The position numbers and the translations under genes are program-made. A stretch of DNA of 7,229 nt from Acidimicrobiia bacterium (GTDB lineage: Bacteria; Actinomycetota; Acidimicrobiia; UBA5794; JAOTWH01), in contig JAOTWH010000113.1 of the NCBI GenBank assembly GCA_029863035.1, positions 1 to 7,229 of the forward strand, read 5' to 3'. The notes beneath the pieces were generated by a model. It had not been told where the DNA came from. It saw only the letters and a list, made by a program, of their open reading frames with translations, and made no database searches. Below are positions 1-6,287 of this stretch, one piece after another (the stretch's first letter is position 1; every line of letters starts with the position of its first letter).

Positions 1-84
1 GCGATTGATCGCGATGACGCGCTCGTCGAACTGAGGGCCCTCGGGACGGCTTTCGTCGCGGCGGCGTCGATTTCTATCGCTCAA
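1..84 (-). CDS. rpsE: 30S ribosomal protein S5, N-terminal fragment (3' end outside window)
   Basis: Only the first 28 codons are present; the gene runs off the left edge. The reading begins [18 protein letters not shown] and reaches [10 protein letters not shown], which matches the conserved S5 lead-in (usually FVERVIxINRVAK) just before its RNA-binding domain. S5 is a 30S protein at the mRNA entry channel that contributes to decoding accuracy. The start appears to be TTG: the frame has an in-frame TGA two codons upstream, and no ATG or GTG occurs before the conserved segment. A strong AAGGAGG lies 9 nt upstream of the TTG. The start overlaps the rplR stop by 4 nt (TTGA), which suggests translational coupling. 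The Arg-rich, charged N-terminal arm is typical of actinobacterial S5. Identity is well supported by the motif and by gene order (L18 is followed by S5); the start codon is inferred. Confidence 0.9.
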   Translation of the reverse strand, partial: MSDRNRRRRDESRPEGPQFDERVIAINR

Positions 85-434
85 AACTCAAGCCCTCCTT
101 GACGGGCCGCCTCGGCAAGGGCCTTGAGCCGTCCGTGATATGGATAACCGCCTCTATCGAATACGACTCGTGATACGCCAGCTTCCTTCGCCCGTGACGC
201 AACGAGCTTGCCGACTTCTCCTGCGGTGTCGACGGTGAGACGCTTGTCGCGCAGGCTCTCTTCCTGCGACGAGGCAGCCACCACCGTGCGCCCGGTCGTG
301 TCGTCGATGACCTGGGCGTAGATGTAACGATTCGACTTGAAGACGGCCAAACGGGGCCGGCTGGTCGCGCCGAACACGCTCTTTCGAACGCGCCGGTGTC
401 GGCGATGGCGAGCGTCTGCACGAGATCCCCTCAT
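81..434 (-). CDS. rplR: 50S ribosomal protein L18
   Basis: 117 aa, close to the usual 115-122 aa. L18 binds 5S rRNA with L5 and L25 and anchors it in the central protuberance of the 50S subunit. The N-terminus is the expected basic, disordered arm ([14 protein letters not shown]), followed by [16 protein letters not shown] (about residues 27-41) and the family hallmark [22 protein letters not shown] (about 90-111), ending GLEF. The ATG at 434 overlaps the rplF TGA by 4 nt (ATGA). No good SD is seen at normal spacing (an AAGG lies about 17 nt upstream), so initiation probably depends on ribosomes finishing rplF. The stop overlaps the rpsE TTG in the same way. Confidence 0.98.
   Translation of the reverse strand: MRGSRADARHRRHRRVRKSVFGATSRPRLAVFKSNRYIYAQVIDDTTGRTVVAASSQEESLRDKRLTVDTAGEVGKLVASRAKEAGVSRVVFDRGGYPYHGRLKALAEAARQGGLEF
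94..100 (-). promoter_or_regulatory. Shine-Dalgarno site of rpsE
   Basis: The minus strand reads AAGGAGG here, nearly the full anti-SD complement, 9 nt upstream of the TTG at 84. It lies inside the last codons of rplR. It decides the rpsE start, because no standard start codon is available in that frame. Confidence 0.75.
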
Positions 435-976
435 GCTGTGGCCGCCGCTGCCTTGCCGGCCTTGCGCCGGACGTACTCGTCAACATATCGGATGCCCTTG
501 CCCTTGTACGGCTCGGGAGGGCGAACCTTGCGGATGTCGGCAGCCACTCGCCCAACTACCTCTTTGTCCACACCGCGCACGCTGAGATGAGTTTGATCTG
601 GGACATCGAATTCGATTCCCTCCGGTGCCTCGACTTTGACCGGGTGAGAGAAGCCAACCTGGAGTTCGATGTTGCGTCCCTGAGCTGCGACGCGGTACCC
701 CACACCGATCAGCTCGAGGTCCTTCTGAAACCCTTCGGAGACTCCGATGACCATGTTGTTGACCAGTGCCCGGCTCAAGCCATGCAGCGCCTTGGACTCG
801 CGCTCCTCGTCGACCCTGGTGACGATGACCTGGTCGTCTTCCACAGCCAGCGCGACTTTCTCATGGAATGTGCGTGACAACTCGCCCTTGCCGCCCTTGA
901 CGACAACATCAGAACCCTTGACAGTCACGGTTACGCCATCAGGGATGGGCACGGGAGAGTTTCCGATTCGACTCAT
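431..976 (-). CDS. rplF: 50S ribosomal protein L6
   Basis: 181 aa, normal for the family (about 175-185). L6 binds 23S rRNA near the sarcin-ricin loop and the factor-binding region. The sequence opens [15 protein letters not shown], contains the two repeated L6 folds (roughly 1-82 and 83-170), and carries the C-terminal signature [12 protein letters not shown] at about residues 153-164. The tail is basic then Ala-rich ([12 protein letters not shown]). The ATG at 976 was chosen over an in-frame ATG 15 nt further upstream because it gives the canonical MSRIG start and has GAGGTG 5 nt upstream. It overlaps the rpsH TGA by one base (TGATG). Confidence 0.98.
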   Translation of the reverse strand: MSRIGNSPVPIPDGVTVTVKGSDVVVKGGKGELSRTFHEKVALAVEDDQVIVTRVDEERESKALHGLSRALVNNMVIGVSEGFQKDLELIGVGYRVAAQGRNIELQVGFSHPVKVEAPEGIEFDVPDQTHLSVRGVDKEVVGRVAADIRKVRPPEPYKGKGIRYVDEYVRRKAGKAAAATA

Positions 977-1371
977 CACCACACCTCGCACAAGATCTCG
1001 CCGCCCAAGCGACGCTTGCGGGCTTCCCGATCTGGCAACAGACCCTGCGAAGTGGAGACGATCGCTACTCCGAGGCCACCCTGTACCCGAGGAAGTTCTG
1101 CGGTCCCGCGGTAGATGCGGCGACCCGGCGTCGAAACCCGTTGCAGGCCTTTGATGACCCGGGAGCGCTGTTCTCCGTAGCGCAGCGTCACCTTGAGCTG
1201 GCGGCTGGGCGCCTCGCCTTCGATGGCGTAGGACTCCAGATAGCCCTCGTCGACCAGGAGCTGGGCGATCTTCTCTTTGAGCTTCGAGGTAGGCATCGTG
1301 GTCTCAGGATGCCCTTCGAGGTTGGCGTTGCGGATGCGGGTCAGCATGTCGGCGACGGGATCGGTCATCAT
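976..1371 (-). CDS. rpsH: 30S ribosomal protein S8
   Basis: 131 aa, matching the usual 130-132. S8 is a primary 16S rRNA binder (helix 21, central domain). In E. coli it is also the translational repressor of the spc operon. MTDPVADMLTRIRNA at the N-terminus and the S8 signature GLGVAIVSTSQGLLPDREA (about residues 99-117) identify it; the C-terminus GGEILCEVW is typical. The start lies 2 nt beyond the rpsN stop. Two adjacent ATGs (1371 and 1368) and an in-frame GTG at 1380 are all possible. The GTG would sit closer to the GAAAGG upstream, the ATGs about 13 nt from it. I chose 1371 by length; the uncertainty is 1-3 residues. Confidence 0.97.
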   Translation of the reverse strand: MMTDPVADMLTRIRNANLEGHPETTMPTSKLKEKIAQLLVDEGYLESYAIEGEAPSRQLKVTLRYGEQRSRVIKGLQRVSTPGRRIYRGTAELPRVQGGLGVAIVSTSQGLLPDREARKRRLGGEILCEVW

Positions 1372-1373
1372 GG

Positions 1374-1559
1374 TTACCACGAGGCCTTTCGGACGCCGGG
1401 CAGCTCGCCCTTGTGGGCCAGCTCTCGTACGCAGATGCGGCACATGCCGAACTTGCGGAGATAGGCGCGTGCGCGACCGCACCGGCGACAGCGGGTATAC
1501 CCCCGCACGGCGTACTTCGGCTTGCGGTTGGCCTTAGCGATGAGTGATTTCTTTGCCAT
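1374..1559 (-). CDS. rpsN: 30S ribosomal protein S14, zinc-binding type Z
   Basis: 61 aa, the length of the short, zinc-containing S14 form (often called rpsN type Z or rpsZ), as opposed to the roughly 100 aa cysteine-free form. The four cysteines C24, C27, C40 and C43 form CxxC-x12-CxxC within [20 protein letters not shown]. The protein ends with the usual [12 protein letters not shown]14 sits in the 30S head next to S3 and S10. Its ATG directly follows the rplE TAG with no intervening base, and GAGGT lies about 10 nt upstream inside rplE. Presence of the zinc form in the main operon fits Actinobacteria and Firmicutes, where a second zinc-free copy may exist elsewhere under Zur control; that cannot be seen here. 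Confidence 0.98.
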   Translation of the reverse strand: MAKKSLIAKANRKPKYAVRGYTRCRRCGRARAYLRKFGMCRICVRELAHKGELPGVRKASW

Positions 1560-2117
1560 CTATGTGATTACCTCTTGCTGACGGAACGGGAAACCGAAGG
1601 CCGCCAGCAGCGCCCGGCCGCCCTCGTCGTCCTTGGCGGTCGTGCAGATCGTGATATCCATGCCCCTCACCGTCACCACTTCGTCGTAATCGACTTCTGG
1701 GAAGATGAGCTGCTCTGTCACTCCGAATGTGTAATTACCGCGCCCGTCGAACGACTTGGGGCTGAGGCCTCGAAAGTCCCGGATGCGGGGAATCGCCAGG
1801 GCGACCAAGCGGTCGAAGAACTCCCACATCCGATCGCCCCGCAGGGTAGCCGAGGCACCAATGGCCTGCCCCTCCCGCAGCTTGAAGTTGGCTATCGACT
1901 TGCGCGCCTTGTTCACGCGCGGCTGCTGGCCAGTGATGATCGCCAAATCGGCAACAGCTGCATCGATCAGCTTGGCATCTGCCGCGGCATCGCCCACGCC
2001 CATGTTGACCACGATCTTGTCGAGCGTCGGGATTTCCATGACATTGTCGATGTTGAGGCCGGCTTTGAGCTGATCTCTGACTTCAGCGACGTAGCGTTCC
2101 TTGAGACGGGGTGCCAT
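1560..2117 (-). CDS. rplE: 50S ribosomal protein L5
   Basis: 185 aa (family about 179-187). L5 binds 5S rRNA and contacts S13 and P-site tRNA across the subunit interface. Landmarks are PRLKERY at the N-terminus, the L5 signature [16 protein letters not shown] (about residues 29-44), [17 protein letters not shown] (67-83), and [20 protein letters not shown] (117-136). The ATG at 2117 shares one base with the rplX TAA (TAATG) and has GGAGG 9 nt upstream. An in-frame ATG 18 nt further upstream lacks an SD and would add MRRRPL, so it is rejected. The SD can fold into a small hairpin (listed separately). This is the only gene in the window ending in TAG. Confidence 0.98.
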   Translation of the reverse strand: MAPRLKERYVAEVRDQLKAGLNIDNVMEIPTLDKIVVNMGVGDAAADAKLIDAAVADLAIITGQQPRVNKARKSIANFKLREGQAIGASATLRGDRMWEFFDRLVALAIPRIRDFRGLSPKSFDGRGNYTFGVTEQLIFPEVDYDEVVTVRGMDITICTTAKDDEGGRALLAAFGFPFRQQEVIT

Positions 2118-2422
2118 TAGAGGTCGCCTCCGCATTTGTTGCAGACGCGTCTCTTAATGCCATCTTCATCGACCACCGACTTGGAGCGAACTGGGCCGTC
2201 CTCCTCGCACACCAACATGACATTGGAGGCGTTGATCGGCATGTCCTTGTCGATGATGCCGCCTTGCATGGTCTGGCCGGTTGGCCGCTGGTGGCGCTTG
2301 GCGGTGTTGACACCCTCCACGATCACCTTGTTCTTGGAAGGCAGGACGCGGGCGATGCGCCCCTCCTTGCCACGGTCCTTGCCGGAGATGACCATGACGT
2401 TGTCACCACTCTTCAGTTTCAT
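2117..2422 (-). CDS. rplX: 50S ribosomal protein L24
   Basis: 101 aa, usual for bacterial L24 (about 100-105). L24 is an early 23S assembly initiator near the tunnel exit. The N-terminal KOW domain reads [21 protein letters not shown] (residues 1-21), followed by [16 protein letters not shown] (33-48) and [18 protein letters not shown] (54-71). Many L24 proteins carry a CxxC...CxxC zinc ribbon at the end. Here the second pair CNKC (C94, C97) is intact but the first is C72-E-E-D75, so one ligand is missing. The ATG at 2422 shares a base with the rplN TGA and has GGAGGT 6 nt upstream; a longer in-frame upstream extension overlaps rplN and is not conserved. Confidence 0.97.
   Translation of the reverse strand: MKLKSGDNVMVISGKDRGKEGRIARVLPSKNKVIVEGVNTAKRHQRPTGQTMQGGIIDKDMPINASNVMLVCEEDGPVRSKSVVDEDGIKRRVCNKCGGDL
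2119..2131 (-). promoter_or_regulatory. Possible SD-sequestering hairpin before rplE
   Basis: In the transcript, GGAGG (the rplE SD) is followed by a CGA loop and CCUCU. These can pair over five positions (four Watson-Crick and one G-U), closing the SD within a 3-nt loop. The last base of the stem is the U of the rplX UAA stop. Ribosomes translating to the end of rplX would open it, which fits coupling of L24 and L5 synthesis. In E. coli the S8 repressor site lies at this same junction; I do not claim an S8 site here. Confidence 0.4.
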
Positions 2423-2790
2423 CACAGAACCTCCGGAGCAAGGGAGACGATGCGCATGAAGCGCTTCTCTCGCAACTCTCTGCCAACGGGGCCGAAGATG
2501 CGGGTGCCACGCGGCTGTTGCTGCTCGTTTATCAGCACGCATGCGTTGTCGTCGAATCGGATATAGGTGCCGTCGACGCGTCGCGCCTCTTTGCGAGTCC
2601 GTACCACGACGGCCTGAACCACTTCTCCCCGCTTCACCGCTCCCCCGGGGATCGCCTCCTTAACGGTGCCAACGATCACATCTCCTACTCGGGCGTAGCG
2701 ACGACCCGACCCACCGAGCACGCGGATGCAAAGCACCTCCCGCGCCCCTGAATTGTCGGCGACCCGTAGTCGGGACTCTTGCTGGATCAT
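2422..2790 (-). CDS. rplN: 50S ribosomal protein L14
   Basis: 122 aa, exactly the common bacterial length. L14 binds 23S rRNA, forms an intersubunit bridge with L19, and is the docking site of the silencing factor RsfS in bacteria that have it. [19 protein letters not shown] at the N-terminus, [30 protein letters not shown] (about 36-65) and [15 protein letters not shown] (about 95-109) are canonical. The ATG overlaps the rpsQ stop by 4 nt (ATGA) with GGAG 8 nt upstream. In E. coli this gene begins the spc operon. Here it is joined to the S10 block without a gap, so a separate promoter would have to lie inside rpsQ; I see none that I can support. Confidence 0.99.
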   Translation of the reverse strand: MIQQESRLRVADNSGAREVLCIRVLGGSGRRYARVGDVIVGTVKEAIPGGAVKRGEVVQAVVVRTRKEARRVDGTYIRFDDNACVLINEQQQPRGTRIFGPVGRELREKRFMRIVSLAPEVL

Positions 2791-3044
2791 CTTGCTTTCT
2801 CCACGATCTCGAGCAGACGCCAGCGCTTGGTCTTGGAGAGAGGCTTGGTTTCCATGATCTGCACCGTGTCGCCAACGGACGCGGCATTCTCGGGGTCATG
2901 GACGTGGAATCGGGAACGGGTTGGAACCACCTTGTCGTAGGCACGATGCCGTTTGGATGCGGTCACCTCGACTGTGATGGTCTTGTCGCGTCCCGCTGAG
3001 GTGACAACTCCGGTCCGCAGCTTTCGCCTATTACGCGTTGTCAT
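2787..3044 (-). CDS. rpsQ: 30S ribosomal protein S17
   Basis: 85 aa (family about 80-90). S17 is an OB-fold primary binder of the 16S 5' domain. It starts [20 protein letters not shown] and contains [20 protein letters not shown] (about residues 20-39) and [20 protein letters not shown] (about 61-80), the S17 signature area. The ATG at 3044 is chosen because AGGAG stands 9 nt upstream. An in-frame TTG at 3053 would abut that AGGAG with no spacer and is unlikely. With this start, rpsQ overlaps the end of rpmC by 14 nt, the longest overlap in the window. Confidence 0.97.
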   Translation of the reverse strand: MTTRNRRKLRTGVVTSAGRDKTITVEVTASKRHRAYDKVVPTRSRFHVHDPENAASVGDTVQIMETKPLSKTKRWRLLEIVEKAR

Positions 3045-3264
3045 CGCCCTCAACTCCTGCTTGTTCCTCGTATGCGGCGATCTCCTGTTGGCGCATGATG
3101 GTGTTGATTCGGGCGATCTCCCGCTTCACGTTCCGCAGGCGCGCCGTGTTATCCAGTTGGTTGGTGGCCATTTGGAAGCGCAGATTAAAGTGCTCCTCCT
3201 TGGCTTCGGCCAGCTTCTCTTCGAGCTCTCGATACCGCAGCCCGACCATCTCACTCGCCTTCAC
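3031..3264 (-). CDS. rpmC: 50S ribosomal protein L29
   Basis: 77 aa; L29 is usually 60-80 aa. It is a two-helix protein at the tunnel exit beside L23, where signal recognition particle and trigger factor dock. The sequence opens [20 protein letters not shown], then has the conserved [20 protein letters not shown] (about residues 25-44) and [16 protein letters not shown] (46-61). It ends in an acidic extension ([12 protein letters not shown]) beyond the usual C-terminus. Translation begins at GTG (3264), overlapping the rplP stop by 4 nt (GTGA), with GAGAGGA 6 nt upstream. A later in-frame ATG at 3249 would delete the conserved MKASE start, so GTG is preferred. Confidence 0.96.
   Translation of the reverse strand: MKASEMVGLRYRELEEKLAEAKEEHFNLRFQMATNQLDNTARLRNVKREIARINTIMRQQEIAAYEEQAGVEGDDNA
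3054..3058 (-). promoter_or_regulatory. Shine-Dalgarno site of rpsQ
   Basis: AGGAG on the minus strand, within the last codons of rpmC, 9 nt before the ATG at 3044 and directly against the alternative TTG at 3053. The spacing favours the ATG. Confidence 0.65.
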
Positions 3265-3677
3265 GACGTTTCCTCTCGAGTCACGAACTTGGTTTTTACG
3301 GGCAGCTTGTTCGCGGCCAGGCGCATCGCTTCGCGAGCGGTCGCCTCGTCGACGCCCGACATCTCGAACATCACGCGACCCGGCCTCACTACCGCCACCC
3401 AGTACTCGGGCGTGCCCTTACCAGAACCCATGCGGGTCTCTGCAGGCTTCTCGGTGACCGGCTTGTCGGGGAAGAGGTTGATCCAGACCTTGCCGTGACG
3501 CTTGATGTGACGAGTCATAGCGACACGAGCCGCCTCGATCTGGCGTGCCGTTATCCACGCCGGATCCATCGATTGCAGTCCGTAGTCGCCGAAGGTGACC
3601 TTGTTGCCACCCTGGGCCATGCCGCGCATACGGCCACGATGAAGGCGCCGGTGCTTGGTGCGCTTAGGCATCAACAT
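3261..3677 (-). CDS. rplP: 50S ribosomal protein L16
   Basis: 138 aa, normal for the family (136-140). L16 is a late-assembling 50S protein between the A-site tRNA elbow and helices 38/89. It begins [20 protein letters not shown], has [22 protein letters not shown] (about residues 44-65), [20 protein letters not shown] (69-88) and [16 protein letters not shown] (91-106). Arg82 aligns with the E. coli arginine that is hydroxylated in some bacteria. The first ATG (3677) gives the family's MLxPKR start, so it is preferred over the second ATG at 3671. It lies 2 nt beyond the rpsC TAA with GAGGAGG 7 nt upstream. Confidence 0.98.
   Translation of the reverse strand: MLMPKRTKHRRLHRGRMRGMAQGGNKVTFGDYGLQSMDPAWITARQIEAARVAMTRHIKRHGKVWINLFPDKPVTEKPAETRMGSGKGTPEYWVAVVRPGRVMFEMSGVDEATAREAMRLAANKLPVKTKFVTREETS
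3271..3277 (-). promoter_or_regulatory. Shine-Dalgarno site of rpmC
   Basis: GAGAGGA on the minus strand lies 6 nt before the GTG start at 3264, inside the Arg-Glu-Glu codons at the end of rplP. It supports the GTG start over the internal ATG at 3249. Confidence 0.6.
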
Positions 3678-3679
3678 GG

Positions 3680-4786
3680 TTAGGCCTCCTCGCCCGGTTC
3701 TTCGTCGGCGTCGTCGGCATCGGCCGCCTTGGACTCCTCTGGAGCGGCCTCGGTTGTGGCCCCCTCCGCAGCCTCCACGCTGGCCTCTGGCCCGGGAGCA
3801 GTTGTTTCAAGAGTCGTCTCGGCTGCCGTGACCTCTTCGGTCGTGACATCAGGTGCGGAAGTATCCACCTCGGCATCGTCGGTGACGGCCTCGCGGGCTT
3901 CCTCGAATTCGGCCTTGGCCTCGCCGGTTGACATGCGTCGGCCGCCGCCGGCCTCGATGAGACGCTTGCCTCCCTCGCGGCGCTTGCCGCCGCCGGCCTC
4001 GACGAGACGCTTGCCCCCGCCGGCCTCGATGAGACGCTTGCTCGGATCTTCCCCGGCGGCTGCCTCGGCTCGTGCCTTGGCGGACACCCTCCGTCCGGAA
4101 GGCCCGCCGGTGGCAAGTGCCGCTTCGGCTGCGATCTTCTCGCGCGTTGCGGTGAGTGACGGCACCAGATCGCCTTTGTAAACCCAGACTTTGACCCCGA
4201 TCGCCCCAACGGTGGTCCGGGCAGTGGACTGCCCGTAATCGATGTCGGCCCGCAACGTGTGGAGCGGAACTCTGCCCTCGCGGTACCACTCGCGTCGGCC
4301 CATATCGGACCCTCCCAGGCGTCCCGAGCACTGCACTCTGACCCCCACCGCACCCGCCTTCATAGCGGTCTGGATGGCACGTTTCATGGCGCGCCGGAAC
4401 GACACCCGTCCTTGCAGCTGGTCAGCGATGCCTCGCGCCAACAGCTGGGCGTCGAGCTCGGCGTTCTTCACTTCGATCACGTTGAACTTGACTTGCTTGT
4501 CGCTCAGCTTCTCCAAGCCCGCGCGCAGGCGCTCGGCCTCGGTGCCACTGCGGCCGATGACGACACCGGGGCGGGCGGTGTGGATGTCCACCTGGATCTT
4601 CTTGTCCCCGATCCGTTCGATCTCGATTCGGCTTACCGCTCCACGATCGAGCTCGCCGACCAGGTAGTCGCGAATCTGTGAGTCCTGCACTACCTGATCC
4701 GCGTAGTCGGTATCACTGAACCAGCGCGACTTCCAGTCGGTCACGATGCCGAGGCGCATGCCGTAAGGGTGGATCTTCTGTCCCAT
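3680..4786 (-). CDS. rpsC: 30S ribosomal protein S3 with long repeat-bearing acidic C-terminal extension
   Basis: 368 aa, much longer than E. coli S3 (233 aa) or typical actinobacterial S3 (about 270 aa). S3 lies in the 30S head and, with S4 and S5, surrounds the mRNA entry channel with helicase-like function. The N-terminal domain begins [17 protein letters not shown] domain has the GxxG loop in [13 protein letters not shown] (about residues 73-85). The C-terminal S3 domain includes [20 protein letters not shown] (155-174) and [20 protein letters not shown] (178-197). From about residue 225 the sequence leaves the conserved fold: a basic Ala-rich linker, three KRL(I/V)EAGGG repeats (250-282), then an 86-residue tail rich in Glu, Asp, Thr and Ala. 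The ATG at 4786 shares a base with the rplV TAA and has GAGGAGG 10 nt upstream. The open frame continues upstream through rplV, but only MGQKIHP is conserved. Confidence 0.98.
   Translation of the reverse strand: MGQKIHPYGMRLGIVTDWKSRWFSDTDYADQVVQDSQIRDYLVGELDRGAVSRIEIERIGDKKIQVDIHTARPGVVIGRSGTEAERLRAGLEKLSDKQVKFNVIEVKNAELDAQLLARGIADQLQGRVSFRRAMKRAIQTAMKAGAVGVRVQCSGRLGGSDMGRREWYREGRVPLHTLRADIDYGQSTARTTVGAIGVKVWVYKGDLVPSLTATREKIAAEAALATGGPSGRRVSAKARAEAAAGEDPSKRLIEAGGGKRLVEAGGGKRREGGKRLIEAGGGRRMSTGEAKAEFEEAREAVTDDAEVDTSAPDVTTEEVTAAETTLETTAPGPEASVEAAEGATTEAAPEESKAADADDADEEPGEEA
3941..4039 (-). repeat. Three near-identical 27-bp coding repeats in rpsC
   Basis: Copies lie at 4013-4039, 3986-4012 and 3941-3967 in translation order. 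Each encodes KRLIEAGGG or KRLVEAGGG. The copies differ from one another at only one or two bases (I/V in copy 2, one silent Gly change in copy 1). Copies 1 and 2 are directly adjacent. Copies 2 and 3 are separated by an 18-bp unit (3968-3985) encoding KRREGG, which looks like a shortened or diverged copy. They lie between the folded S3 core and its acidic tail. Near identity at DNA level suggests recent tandem duplication or ongoing slippage. Confidence 0.9.
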
Positions 4787-5169
4787 TACTCGTTGCCCTC
4801 CTCGGCGTCGCCGGCTGTTTCTTCGAAATCTTGGTCCACGCCGTCGGAAAGGACGATGGTGATATGGCTTGTGCGCTTGTTGATGCGGGTGGCTCGACCC
4901 CGGGCACGCGGGCGGAAACGCTTCAGAGTGGGGCCTTCGTCGGCGAACGCCTTGGCTACGACCAAGTCGCCGGCGTCGAGCGCGAAGTTGTGCTCGGCGT
5001 TGGCGATAGCCGATTCGAGCACCTTGCTTACAGGATCGGCGGCCTTGCGGTTGGCGTACTTCAGCATGGTCCGTGCCTCGGGCACGTGCTGGCCGCGTAC
5101 GAGGTTCAGCACTTGGCGTACCTTGTACGGAGACTGGCGAATGAAGCGAGCGTGAGCATTGACGTTCAT
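4786..5169 (-). CDS. rplV: 50S ribosomal protein L22
   Basis: 127 aa; most bacterial L22 are 110-120 aa. L22 contacts all domains of 23S rRNA, and its long beta-hairpin lines the peptide exit tunnel near the constriction shared with L4. Landmarks are [21 protein letters not shown] (about residues 6-26), [16 protein letters not shown] (50-65), the hairpin [21 protein letters not shown] (75-95) and the signature [12 protein letters not shown] (98-109). The extra length is an acidic tail ending DAEEGNE. The ATG at 5169 overlaps the rpsS stop by 4 nt (ATGA). The nearest purine-rich SD-like run (GAGAGAGGG) lies farther upstream than usual, so coupling is likely. Confidence 0.97.
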   Translation of the reverse strand: MNVNAHARFIRQSPYKVRQVLNLVRGQHVPEARTMLKYANRKAADPVSKVLESAIANAEHNFALDAGDLVVAKAFADEGPTLKRFRPRARGRATRINKRTSHITIVLSDGVDQDFEETAGDAEEGNE

Positions 5170-5453
5170 GTCTTAGTGACTGCCCTCTCTCCCCCGCCGA
5201 GGGAGTGACCACGGAACGTTCGGGTTGGTGCGAACTCGCCAAGCTTGTGCCCGACCATGGACTCGGTGATGTAGACGGGAACATGCTTGCGGCCATCGTG
5301 CACTGCGATGGTCAGGCCGACCATCTCAGGGATAACCGTCGAACGACGGCTCCAGGTGCGGATGACGCGCTTGTCTCCACCGCGCACAGCCGCATCGACC
5401 TTGCGCAACAGGTGGTCGTCTATGAATGGGCCTTTGCTAAGACTGCGAGCCAT
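5166..5453 (-). CDS. rpsS: 30S ribosomal protein S19
   Basis: 95 aa, normal (about 91-95). S19 binds with S13 in the 30S head and contacts the A-site finger and 16S 3' major domain. It starts [20 protein letters not shown] and carries [20 protein letters not shown] (about 32-51) and the family signature in [20 protein letters not shown] (52-71) with [12 protein letters not shown] following. The ATG at 5453 shares one base with the rplB TGA (TGATG) and has AAGGGA 5 nt upstream. An open frame extends 29 codons upstream into rplB, but those residues are not S19-like and are excluded. Confidence 0.98.
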   Translation of the reverse strand: MARSLSKGPFIDDHLLRKVDAAVRGGDKRVIRTWSRRSTVIPEMVGLTIAVHDGRKHVPVYITESMVGHKLGEFAPTRTFRGHSLGGGERAVTKT

Positions 5454-6283
5454 CAGCGTCCCTTCTTGGTGCGGCGCCGCACGATGAGGCGGTCGCTCTC
5501 TTTGTGTTTGCGTCTGGTGCGGCCCTCGGGCTTTCCCCAAGGACTAACGGGATGCCTGCCGCCAGACGACTTACCTTCGCCGCCACCGAGGGGGTGATCG
5601 ACCGGGTTCATGACAACGCCGCGGCTTTGGGGACGCTTGCCCTTCCAGCGGTTGCGGCCTGCCTTGCCGATCTTGACCAGCTCGGCCTCGGTGTTGCCGA
5701 CCTGGCCGATCGTGGCCCTGGCATCGAGGGGAACCATACGGACTTCTCCCGAAGGGAGGCGAAGCAGGGCGTTGGCCCCCTCTTTGGACATGAGCTGAAT
5801 GGCGGTGCCAGCCGAACGACACAGCTTGGCGCCCGCTCCTGGCTTCAATTCAACAGCGTGGACCAGCGTGCCTGCCGGGATGTTGCGCAGCGGCAAGGCG
5901 TTGCCGGGACGGATATCGGCTTTCGACCCCGACTCAAGGCGATCGCCCACAACCAGGTTGACCGGAGCCAAGATGTATCGCTTCTCACCGTCGGCATAGT
6001 GGAGCAAGGCGATGCGCGCGTTGCGATTTGGGTCATACTCGATGGTTGCCACCTTCGCCGGCACTCCGTCTTTGTCGCGCCGGAAGTCGATGATGCGATA
6101 GCGCTGCTTGTGGCCTCCCCCGCGATGGCGCGACGTTATGCGGCCGTGCGTGTTGCGCCCGCTTGAGCGCTTCTTGCCCTCGACCAGACTCCGCTCCGGT
6201 TTGTCGGTGGTGATCTCGGAGAAGTCCGAGATCGTCTGGAACCGACGGCCGGGAGATGTTGGTTTCGTCTTGCGTACTGGCAT
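5453..6283 (-). CDS. rplB: 50S ribosomal protein L2
   Basis: 276 aa (family 273-280). L2 is a primary 23S rRNA binder needed for subunit association and peptidyl-transferase activity. Landmarks are KPTSPGRRF (about 7-15), [20 protein letters not shown] (47-66), [18 protein letters not shown] (132-149), [10 protein letters not shown] (188-197) and [20 protein letters not shown] (225-244). His230 corresponds to the conserved E. coli His229 (numbered without Met) and is kept. The next conserved His, two residues on, is Leu232. The C-terminal [20 protein letters not shown] is typical of Actinobacteria. The ATG at 6283 follows the rplW TAA by 4 nt; the upstream SD is weak (a GGGG run). Confidence 0.99.
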   Translation of the reverse strand: MPVRKTKPTSPGRRFQTISDFSEITTDKPERSLVEGKKRSSGRNTHGRITSRHRGGGHKQRYRIIDFRRDKDGVPAKVATIEYDPNRNARIALLHYADGEKRYILAPVNLVVGDRLESGSKADIRPGNALPLRNIPAGTLVHAVELKPGAGAKLCRSAGTAIQLMSKEGANALLRLPSGEVRMVPLDARATIGQVGNTEAELVKIGKAGRNRWKGKRPQSRGVVMNPVDHPLGGGEGKSSGGRHPVSPWGKPEGRTRRKHKESDRLIVRRRTKKGR

Positions 6284-6287
6284 GTTC

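Noticed and set aside
2100..2160. S8 autoregulatory binding site as in the E. coli spc operon
   Set aside because: The position is right and a hairpin exists, but I could not match the bulged core of the 16S helix 21 site, so only a possible SD hairpin is reported.
2787..3060. Separate spc promoter before rplN
   Set aside because: No intergenic space exists and no convincing -10/-35 pair was seen inside rpsQ; nothing supports a call.
3941..4039. CRISPR-like array
   Set aside because: The repeats are 27 bp but adjacent, in frame, and translate to a regular peptide repeat, with no unique spacers; they belong to rpsC.
3664..4353. Alternative minus-strand frame of 229 codons inside rpsC
   Set aside because: It is a Pro/Arg/Ser-rich shift of the S3 frame without family features; the S3 frame explains the region completely.
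4787..5296. Upstream extension of the rpsC reading frame (to 538 codons in all)
   Set aside because: It overlaps all of rplV and part of rpsS, is Arg/Ser-rich as out-of-frame GC-rich DNA usually is, and S3 is conserved from MGQKIHP onwards, which has its own SD.
5504..6166. Plus-strand open frame of 220 codons opposite rplB
   Set aside because: It is fully antisense to a highly conserved gene, its product resembles no family I know, and long antisense frames are expected in GC-rich coding DNA.
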